Positions 9,401-15,435 of a DNA stretch of 64,000 nt are shown one piece after another. A program made the translations under genes and the position numbers. Every line of letters begins with the position of its first letter. Positions within the stretch are counted from its first letter, which is position 1. The DNA comes from RYN-230 sp963713815 (lineage in GTDB: Bacteria > Actinomycetota > Actinomycetes > Streptosporangiales > Streptosporangiaceae), in NCBI GenBank assembly GCA_963713815.1, contig CAVQNH010000032.1, forward strand, positions 124,001-188,000. Reading direction: 5' to 3'. A model generated the notes under the pieces. That model was not told where the DNA came from and ran no database searches. It was given only the letters and a program-made list of their open reading frames with translations.

Positions 9401-10448
9401 GCCGGATGGAGCGGCCGCGGGGCAGGTCAGGGCGAAGCCGGCTGTAGGCCGCCCGCCTGCCCCGGGCCCGGCGGCGGCGGGCGGCGGCCAGCCGCAGCGG
9501 GTGCCCGAGCACGGACGTCACCCCGGCGAGCTCGTCCAGCGCGGCCCGCGGGCGCTTGGCGAGCAGGAAGAACACGGTCCGGAGGGCGGACAGCACCACG
9601 TTGCCGGCCAGCGCGGCCAGCGCAGGCCCCAGGGGCAGGTTGGCCAGCAGCGTCAGCAGCGCGTTGTGCCGGTCCATCCGGCGCGGCCGGGGGGCCGCGG
9701 ACGGCGTGCGCCGGTTCCGGGCCGTGGCCTCGAGGTGGTACACCACGGCGTCGGTGATCACCCGCACCCGGTGCCCGGCCGCGTGCACCCGCCAGCAGAA
9801 GTCGACGTCGTCGCGCAGCAGCGGCATGGCCGGGTCGAAGCCGCCGACCTGGTCCCAGACGTCCCGCCGGACCAGCATGCCGGCGCTGCTGACCGCCATC
9901 ACGTCGCGGGCCCCGTCGTGCTGGCCCTGGTCCACCTCGCGGGGCTCCACGCCGGTGATCCGCCGCCCGGCCGTGTCGATGCTGATCCCGGCCTCGAGCA
10001 GCACCCGGCGGTCGGCCCAGTCCATCACCTTCGGCCCGAGCACCGCCGCCGAGCGCGCCTCGGCCGCGCCGCGCAGCAACTGCTCCAGGGCGTCGGGGGC
10101 GGGCTCGGAGTCGTCGTGCAGCAGCCAGACCCACTCGGTCCGGTCGCCCGGCGCCAGCCCGGCCGGCCCGGGGACGTTGGTGTTGGCGGCCCGGTGACGC
10201 AGCGCGTTCGAGACGGCCGCGCCGTAGCCGGCCCGGCGGTCCATGCCGAACACCACCGAGCGTCCCAGCAGCTCAGCCAGCACGGACCCGCTGCGGTCCC
10301 GGCTGCCGGTATCCACGGCGACGACCCGCTGCACCGGCCTGGTCTGGCCCAGCAGCGCTTCGGCGATACGCGGCAGCCACGCGGCGCCATCGTGGGCGAT
10401 GATCACCGCGGTGACGACGTGCTGGCCCTGCGTGTTAGTTGTCAACAC
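5700..10448 (-). CDS. Giant membrane-bound family 2 glycosyltransferase
   Basis: The GTG start at 10448 opens a GT-A domain (residues 10-280: VTAVIIAHDG, acidic WLLHDDSEPAP motif, VDFCWRVHAAGH). This is followed by a membrane region of about a dozen helices (about 400-800), an extracytoplasmic part, and one more helix near 1020. The remainder is disordered. The frame stops at 5700, but coding character moves to another frame at about 6430 and continues to 5149, so the intact protein would be about 1760 residues. Actinobacterial orthologues sit between whiB and DUF5719, as here. It probably transfers sugars at the membrane during envelope glycan synthesis. Acceptor and donor are unknown. Confidence 0.88.
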   Translation of the reverse strand: MLTTNTQGQHVVTAVIIAHDGAAWLPRIAEALLGQTRPVQRVVAVDTGSRDRSGSVLAELLGRSVVFGMDRRAGYGAAVSNALRHRAANTNVPGPAGLAPGDRTEWVWLLHDDSEPAPDALEQLLRGAAEARSAAVLGPKVMDWADRRVLLEAGISIDTAGRRITGVEPREVDQGQHDGARDVMAVSSAGMLVRRDVWDQVGGFDPAMPLLRDDVDFCWRVHAAGHRVRVITDAVVYHLEATARNRRTPSAAPRPRRMDRHNALLTLLANLPLGPALAALAGNVVLSALRTVFFLLAKRPRAALDELAGVTSVLGHPLRLAAARRRRARGRRAAYSRLRPDLPRGRSIRRLAEFAASVFYTSTQIDTAGSHHATDDPSDDDFMLEDTGFAQRILSNPGVLLVVGLTIIALVAERSLLGAGTLTGGALTPAWGGASALWHEYVQGFHPAGIGSASSAPPYVAVIAALATVLGGKPWLAIDVIMIGCIPLAGLSAFLAARRVTGSVLARVWAAAAYALLPVGMGAVAGGRFGSAVVFALIPLIAVLAARIFTEGPRRARRAAWAAGLVIAIAAAFAPLIWVVAVAAALLAAVVFRRAGRRMLLNLGITAVVPPILLLPWTLQVATHPALLFLEAGNKVPGLATAGLPARSLLLFSPGGPGLPPFWVTGGLALAALAALLLTARRSLVMAGWSVALLGLLVSVAVSRMLLSTDDASKRVAAWPGISLAIAALGLVLAAVVAADALPGQLGEGRWRRPAGLGVLLLVVAGCSTPVLAAASWVATGVRGPVGGAGGPVLPPFVSVSSDNALQPRTLVLRAEHGSVTYEVLRGADPLLGATDLTPPPAAQRTLDATVSTLVAQNGGNAQDQGQALAALDIGYVLLPAPADGALAGTLNNVADLRPVSKTSAFQLWRVGQTTARVRVAGPGGTLVTVPSGPVSVSGAAAPRSGGTLELAEPAGGWTATLNGTALQSVPSPAGAWAQAFRLPAGGGTLDISHGQLGRTLIVVLEGLALLVVVGLGLPGARVPGESSAAAVAAERTGGRRRERDRDQAGEGPPEPDLEPVGAPGGADAEPSRGSRLSRRAAASAGRTGSVRSGRRAAAAAQDGPGQGRPAQGRPAVSGPGPGAPPSGPGTGRRGTLGASRSARAANEDRSTATGAQMATDAGADAPAGFAPDPARRPGPDAAGSGADPAAWAAGDPQGSGAGLAGWTDAGAAGSGADPAAWAAGDPQGSGAGLAGWTDAGAAGSGADLFGAELAGNPPAARPGTSAGGGFWEQDDSPTMLGARSAAPWEEADGLPATPLSGLPPAPAGLAGAEPAGGQDDAPAADRGGRKRWRLGRKGAEQAGRADRTAPGRTERAAATRPRKPRFGVRESGTRPKPARGPGTRRSRTPRLSTRPASTPARENRGPQAPAHAAVRAGEPAARIPRPRTAAGSIPAGSTPGPAAAPAAPAGVRSTAMRMTAARATPVLVTAGRITPVPGTPVPGTAGRATATRLTAGRVTAVPVTAKPAPVLAVPAPTGPAPAVLATGGVTAALLAMTGPATTAPGTTALATTALATTGRATAVLATEAGGTRRPGREAGGG
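6411..6443 (-). repeat. 13-bp direct repeat bordering a 20-bp duplication at the frameshift
   Basis: On the minus strand GGCCGGAAGGGCG occurs at 6443-6431 and again at 6423-6411, offset by 20 bases. Removing one 20-base unit joins the upstream frame (ending RWRLGRKG) to the downstream frame (GPDSAGQDG) seamlessly. Confidence 0.85.
6705..6900. repeat. 90-bp in-frame tandem repeat in the glycosyltransferase tail
   Basis: Units at 6705-6794 and 6795-6884 are almost identical (one difference seen), and a partial third unit follows. Each unit encodes 30 residues, including ADPAAWAAGDPQGSG and AGLAGWTDAG. Confidence 0.9.
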
Positions 10449-10787
10449 GAGTCCGTTTGCTGGTCAGAATGGTCACCTGCCGGGCACCACCAGCTGTCCG
10501 CGCGGGGGCCCAGCCGGGGCGGGTACGCGTGAACAATACGCGACCCGATACCGGCCAGGCAGGCACTCTGGACGCTTCAGTGCAGACCGCTGCCACCCGG
10601 GCAGCCAAGCCCCCTGGCCGCCGGGCAGCTACGCTGCACGGCGATCCAGGGAGTTAACGGACGGTGATCAACTGGTGGCCCGGACACCCTCGAACGGGCC
10701 GCGCGGACTCCAGCAGGCGGCCCGGCCAGACCCCGCGCGGGCAGTGACCCCCGCGCGGGCTGGATCGGGGCCGTCAGCCCGGGACGG
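10449..10787. other. Intergenic region between whiB and the glycosyltransferase
   Basis: About 340 bases with no gene. A short direct repeat CCCGCGCGGGC occurs twice near 10735-10760. It presumably contains the end of the whiB transcript and the glycosyltransferase promoter; no clear promoter motif was recognised. Confidence 0.5.
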
Positions 10788-11069
10788 TCAGACCGCCTCG
10801 CGCTTCATCCGGCGCCGCTCACGCTCGGACAGCCCGCCCCAGATGCCGAAGCGTTCATCATGCTCCAGCGCGTACTCCAGGCACTCCACGCGGACCTCAC
10901 AGCCCCGGCAGACCTTCTTGGCCTCCCGGGTGGAACCGCCCTTCTCCGGGAAGAAGGCCTCCGGATCCGTTTGTGCGCAGAGCGCTCGATCTTGCCAGCC
11001 AGATTCGGCGGCGTCATCCACGCCGATCCCGAACCCGACGGACTCCAGCGGGACGATGACATCAGCCAC
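10788..11069 (-). CDS. whiB: WhiB-family iron-sulfur regulator (WhiB/WhiB2)
   Basis: A 93-residue protein. GTG at 11069 was chosen because GGAGG lies six bases upstream. Cysteines 31, 54, 57 and 63 form the [4Fe-4S] site (C-x22-C-x2-C-x5-C). The FGIWGG turn and the basic tail ERRRMKREAV are present. It closely resembles Streptomyces WhiB and mycobacterial WhiB2/WhmD, which act with WhiA or sigma factors in sporulation septation and cell division. The position divergent from fbiA and upstream of the large glycosyltransferase matches both genera. A developmental or division role is inferred from orthology. Confidence 0.96.
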   Translation of the reverse strand: MADVIVPLESVGFGIGVDDAAESGWQDRALCAQTDPEAFFPEKGGSTREAKKVCRGCEVRVECLEYALEHDERFGIWGGLSERERRRMKREAV

Positions 11070-11327
11070 CGTGCACCTCCTACCCCTTCGATGCCCGTGC
11101 CCTCTCCCCCGGGACACGGAAACTACACGCTTGAAATTACACCCGCGTGTCTTGCGCTGAGTCAAGCTGGATACGTGGTAGAGGCGGTGTTCTTGACCCT
11201 GATGACGGGAAAGTCCGGTCAGATTCCTGGGGCCCCAGGAACGCCGCAGGGCCGCCGGGCGCCCGGAAACGCGCTTCCCGGGGGGTTCGCGGGAGCGCTC
11301 TGAGCCCGGGTTGCAAGACTGGCCGGC

Positions 11328-12373
11328 ATGCGCATCACCGTGCTGGCAGGCGGAGTCGGGGCCGCGCGCTTCCTGCGCGGCCTGAAAGCTGAGGCCCCGG
11401 ACGCCGACATCACCGTCATCGGCAATACCGGCGACGACATCACCCTGTTCGGCCTGCACGTCTCACCGGACCTGGACACCGTGATGTACACCCTGGGCGG
11501 CGGGATCAGCGAGGAGCAGGGCTGGGGCCGCGAGGCCGACACGTTCACCGTCCTCGCCGAGCTGAGCGCCTACAGCGCCGGCTCCGGCTGGTCCGGGCCG
11601 GACTGGTTCAACCTGGGTGACAAGGACTTCGCCACGCACATCGTCCGGACCAGCATGCTGGCGTCCGGCCAGTCCCTGTCCGCGGCCACCGCGGCGCTGT
11701 GCGAGCGCTGGCAGCCCGGGGTGACGCTGATCCCGATGACGGACGACTGGACCGAGACGCACGTGGTCCTGGCCCCCGGCCCGGGCCAGCCAGGGCCGGG
11801 CCAGCCACCAGGGCCGGGCCAGCCACCGGGCCGGGCCAGCCGCCGGGGCCGGGCGAGCCCGGGTCCCGCCGCACCGTGCACTTCCAGGAGTGGTGGGTGC
11901 GGCTGCACGCCGAGGTGCCCGCGGCCGACATCATCGTCGAGGGGGCGGCCCAGGCCCGGCCCGCCCCGGGCGTGCTCGAGGCGATCGCCGCGGCCGACGT
12001 GGTCCTGTTCCCGCCCTCCAACCCGGTGGTGAGCATCGGCGCCATCCTGGCCGTGCCCGCGATCGCGGAGGCGGTCCGGGCCAAGACCGTGGTCGGGGTG
12101 TCCCCCATCATCGGCGGGGCGCCGGTGCGCGGCATGGCCGACGCCTGCCTCGCGGCCATCGGGGTGCCCGCCACTGCCCAGGCCGTGGCGGCGCACTACG
12201 GTCCCGGCCTGCTGAGCGGCTGGCTGGTCGACGAGCAGGACAAGGCCGCGGTGGACGACCCGGACCTGGCCGGGATCACGGTCCGCGCGCTGCCCCTGTA
12301 CATGACGAGCCTGGCCGCCACCGCCACCATCGCCCGGGCCGCCCTTGACCTGGCCCGGGACCTCAGCGGATGA
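11328..12373 (+). CDS. fbiA: 2-phospho-L-lactate transferase FbiA/CofD (frameshifted in linker repeat)
   Basis: FbiA transfers a phosphoenolpyruvyl or phospholactyl group to the deazaflavin Fo in F420 synthesis. The N-terminal half (MRITVLAGGVGAARFLRGL, VIGNTGDD, LGDKDFATHIVR) reads in one frame from 11328. The C-terminal half (TVHFQEWWVRLHAEVP, FPPSNPVVSIGAIL, SPIIGGAPVRGMAD) reads in the next frame to 12373. The switch falls in a Gly-Pro-Gln linker made of 18-bp repeats, one of which is a base short near 11827. Restoring one base gives a full-length enzyme with a roughly 25-residue insert. The stop overlaps the fbiB start by ATGA. The gene may be intact in the cell. Confidence 0.9.
11783..11863 (+). 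repeat. 18-bp tandem repeat in fbiA linker
   Basis: Four or five copies of GGGCCGGGCCAGCCACCA-like units occur. The third complete unit is 17 bp long, which shifts the frame. In the corrected frame they encode GPGQPP repeats. Confidence 0.85.
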
Positions 12374-13683
12374 CCGGCGACGTCCCGGGCGGCCCGGCCG
12401 CCCCGCGCAGCCTGTCGGTGAGCGGCGTGCCCGGCCTCCCCGAGATCACGGCCGGCGACGACCTGGCCGTCCTGATCGCGGACGCCGCACCGGACCTGGC
12501 CGACGGCGACATCCTGGTGATCACCTCGAAGATCGTGAGCAAGGCGGAGGACCGGGTCATCCGGGCCGACCGGGACAAGGCGATCGACGCGGAGACGGTC
12601 CGGGTGGTGGCGCGGCGCGGCCCGGCCCGCATCGTGGAGACCCACCATGGCCTGGTGCTCGCCGCGGCCGGGGTGGACGACTCCAACACGGCCCCCGGCA
12701 CGGTGGCCCTGCTGCCCGCGGATCCGGACGACTCCGCGCGCCGGATCCGCCGCGGGCTGCGCGAGCGGCGGAACATCAACGTGGCGGTGGTGATCACCGA
12801 CACGATGGGACGGCCCTGGCGGGTAGGCCAGGCGGACGCGGCCATCGGCGCAGCGGGGCTGGCCCCGCTGCGCGACTACCGCGGCCAGGCCGACACCTTC
12901 GGGCAGACGCTGGAGGTGACGGTCACCGCTATCGCCGACGAACTGGCGTCGGCTGCCGACCTGGTCAAGGGCAAGGTGGCCAGCATCCCGGTGGCGCTGG
13001 TCCGGGGGCTCGGGGACCTGGTCACCGAGGACGACGGCCCCGGCGCCCAGGCGCTGATCCGGCCTCCGGCGGAGGACATGTTCCGCTACGGCCCCGGCGA
13101 GGTGCTGTCCGCGCGGCGCACGGTGCGGGACTTCACCGCCGACCCGGTGGACCCCGAGGCGGTGCGCCGCGCGATCGCGGCCGCCCTCACCGCGCCCGCG
13201 CCGCATCACTCCACGCCGTGCCGGTTCGCGGTCCTGTCGTCAGCCCGGGCCCGGACCGGACTGCTCGACGACATGCTGGCCGCCTGGACCTCCGATCTGC
13301 GCGGCGACGGGTTCACCGAGGAGCAGATCGCGCGGCGGGTCCGGCGCGGCGAGCCGCTCCGCCGTGCCCCGCTGATCATCGTGCCGTGCCTGGTCGCCGA
13401 CGCGGCCCACGTCTACCCGGACGCGCGGCGAAACGCGGCCGAGCGGGAGATGTTCGTGGTCGCGATGGGCGCGGCCGTGGAGAACCTGCTCGTCGCGCTG
13501 GCCGTGGAGGGCCTGGGCTCGTGCTGGGTGTCCAGCACCATGTTCTGCCGGCCGGTCGCGGCCGCGGCCCTCGGCCTGCCGGCGGCATGGGAGCCGATGG
13601 GCGCGGTCGGGGTCGGCCACGCCGCGGCCCCGCCGGCCGACCGGCCGCCCCGTGACCCGGCCGACTTCATGCTCACCCTCTGA
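12370..13683 (+). CDS. fbiB: Bifunctional F420:gamma-glutamyl ligase / FMN-dependent reductase FbiB
   Basis: 437 residues in two domains. Residues 1-250 form the CofE-like ligase, with VITSKIVSKAE, a VETHHG motif, ITDTMGRPWRVGQ and DNTAPGT-like SNTAPGT. It adds glutamates to F420-0. Residues 255-437 form the nitroreductase-fold FMN domain (SARRTVRDFT, ENLLVALAVEGLGSCWV), which reduces dehydro-F420-0 in mycobacteria. The domain order matches M. tuberculosis FbiB. The start overlaps fbiA by four bases, so the two are an operon. Confidence 0.96.
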   Translation: MTGDVPGGPAAPRSLSVSGVPGLPEITAGDDLAVLIADAAPDLADGDILVITSKIVSKAEDRVIRADRDKAIDAETVRVVARRGPARIVETHHGLVLAAAGVDDSNTAPGTVALLPADPDDSARRIRRGLRERRNINVAVVITDTMGRPWRVGQADAAIGAAGLAPLRDYRGQADTFGQTLEVTVTAIADELASAADLVKGKVASIPVALVRGLGDLVTEDDGPGAQALIRPPAEDMFRYGPGEVLSARRTVRDFTADPVDPEAVRRAIAAALTAPAPHHSTPCRFAVLSSARARTGLLDDMLAAWTSDLRGDGFTEEQIARRVRRGEPLRRAPLIIVPCLVADAAHVYPDARRNAAEREMFVVAMGAAVENLLVALAVEGLGSCWVSSTMFCRPVAAAALGLPAAWEPMGAVGVGHAAAPPADRPPRDPADFMLTL

Positions 13684-13744
13684 CCCCGGGATTCCGCGCC
13701 CGCTGCCTCGTCCCTCCGCACCCCGGTTACCCGGCGCCCTTCCC

Positions 13745-13790
13745 CGTGATGATGACTTAGCTGCCGGGCGGCACCAGAGTCATGATCACG
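13745..13790. terminator. Hairpin between convergent fbiB and the DprE1-like gene
   Basis: CGTGATGATGACT at 13745-13757 pairs with AGTCATGATCACG at 13778-13790 (13 bp, one mismatch, 20-base loop). Its position between convergent genes suggests a bidirectional terminator. The arm resembles the palindrome at 18175. No U-run follows. Confidence 0.55.
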
Positions 13791-13863
13791 AACGGATCGT
13801 TATGGCTGGCGGGGGGCATTGGGGGCCGACGGGACCCGTGGTGTCACGGCGGGCCGCGCCACG

Positions 13864-15255
13864 TCAGATCTCCAGGCGGCGGGACAGGTCGGAGGCGAGC
13901 ACGCCGCCGGGGTCGAGCTCGGCGCGGAGTTTGCGGAACTCCTCCAGCCGGGGATACATCCCGGCGAACACCGCGGGCCGCACCCGGGAGTCCTTGGCCA
14001 GGTAGACCCGGCCGCCGGCGTCCAGCACATCGCCGTCCAGCTGGTCCAGCAGCCCGGCCAGGCCCGCGGTGGCCGCCGGGAAGTCCAGCGCCAGCGTCCA
14101 GCCCGGCATCGGGAAGGACAGGAACCCGGGGTCGGCCGGGCCGAACCGCTTGAGCACGGTCACGAACGAGGGAGCCCGGGCGCCGCTGATCCGCTCCAGC
14201 GCCCGGCGGACCACCGGCTCCTGGCCGAACGGCACCACGAACTGGTACTGGCGGAAGCCCGCCGGGCCGTACACGCGGTTCCAGTTCCTGATCCCGTCCA
14301 GCGGGTGGAAGAACGCGCCGATGGTCTGGATCTCCCCCTCCCGCTTGCGCGGGGCCTTGCGGTACCAGACCTCGTTGGCCAGCCCGACCGTGACCGGGTT
14401 CAGCAGCCCGCCCGGGAAGCCCCGCGGGGCGCGCAGGCGCGCGCCGGGCCGGAAGGCCAGCGGGTCCCGCCGGTCCTTCGGGCCCAGATCCCCGGGCGCC
14501 GCGAAGTCGCCGCTGGTGATCACGGACCGGCCCAGGCTGGCCCCGCGGGCCAGGCAGTCTGTCCAGGCCACGGTGTAGCCGTAGCGGTCGTCGGTGCCCG
14601 ACAGGCAGGCCATGGTCTCATCGACGTCGGCGGTGCGCACGGTGTCCACCCGCACCCGCGAGGTCTGCACCGGCGTCAGCTGGACGGCCGCGGCCAGGAT
14701 GATGCCGGTCAGGCCCATCCCCCCGGCCGTGGCCCAGAACAGGCGGGGATCGTCCCCGGGGGTCACGCGGCACTGGCGGCCGTCCGGCAGCAGCAGGTCG
14801 AACCAGGGCACGTGCTGGGCGAAGCTGCCGGCCGCGTGATGGTTCTTGCCGTGCACGTCCGCGGCGATCGCGCCGCCGACGGTCACCTGCCGGGTCCCGG
14901 GCGATACCGGCACGAACCAGCCGGACGGCAGGCCCGCCACCATGAGCTGCTCCAGGCTGGCCCCGGCCTCGCAGACGGCCAGCCCGGTACCGGTGTCGAG
15001 GCTGATGATGCGGTTCATCGCGGTGGTGCCGATGACGAGGCCGCCGCCGCATTGCGCCGCGTTGTTGTAACTGCGGCCCAGTCCGCGGGCGATCGCCCCG
15101 CGGGACGGGGCGCCGGCCAGCAGCCCGGCGACCTGCGCCGGGTCGGCGGGCTCGGCCAGCTGTGCGGTCGAGGGCGCGATGCGGCCCCAGCCGGTGAGCT
15201 CGGTGACCCGGCGGGCCGGAGTGGCCGCCACCGGGCCGGCACTGCGATCTGCCAT
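13864..15255 (-). CDS. DprE1-like FAD-dependent oxidoreductase
   Basis: 463 residues with a VAO-type FAD domain (ARGLGRSYNNAAQCGGG, then TVGGAIAADVHGKNHH) and an oxidase C-terminal domain ending AKDSR...ASDLSRRLEI, all aligning with decaprenylphosphoryl-ribose oxidase DprE1. DprE1 and DprE2 epimerise decaprenyl-phospho-ribose to arabinose, the arabinan donor. The conserved substrate-site segment reads PMPGWTLALDFP; Cys387 of M. tuberculosis DprE1 (the benzothiazinone target) corresponds to Ala389. No DprE2 is adjacent. It lies between fbiB and fbiC. The exact substrate outside mycolate bacteria is uncertain. Confidence 0.85.
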   Translation of the reverse strand: MADRSAGPVAATPARRVTELTGWGRIAPSTAQLAEPADPAQVAGLLAGAPSRGAIARGLGRSYNNAAQCGGGLVIGTTAMNRIISLDTGTGLAVCEAGASLEQLMVAGLPSGWFVPVSPGTRQVTVGGAIAADVHGKNHHAAGSFAQHVPWFDLLLPDGRQCRVTPGDDPRLFWATAGGMGLTGIILAAAVQLTPVQTSRVRVDTVRTADVDETMACLSGTDDRYGYTVAWTDCLARGASLGRSVITSGDFAAPGDLGPKDRRDPLAFRPGARLRAPRGFPGGLLNPVTVGLANEVWYRKAPRKREGEIQTIGAFFHPLDGIRNWNRVYGPAGFRQYQFVVPFGQEPVVRRALERISGARAPSFVTVLKRFGPADPGFLSFPMPGWTLALDFPAATAGLAGLLDQLDGDVLDAGGRVYLAKDSRVRPAVFAGMYPRLEEFRKLRAELDPGGVLASDLSRRLEI

Positions 15256-15435
15256 GCCTCATCCCCTCCGCTGGCACTACTGCCCGGGCAGGCCCACGAT
15301 CATGCCCAGGACCGGCCCGCGCCTGGTCAGGGTATGACGCGGCAACCGGCGGGGGGCCGGTGCTTAACGGAATCTGTGCCTGGCGGGCCGCGCTCAGCGG
15401 AATCAGGACCGGCCGGTTCAGGGCATGGCCGGGGA

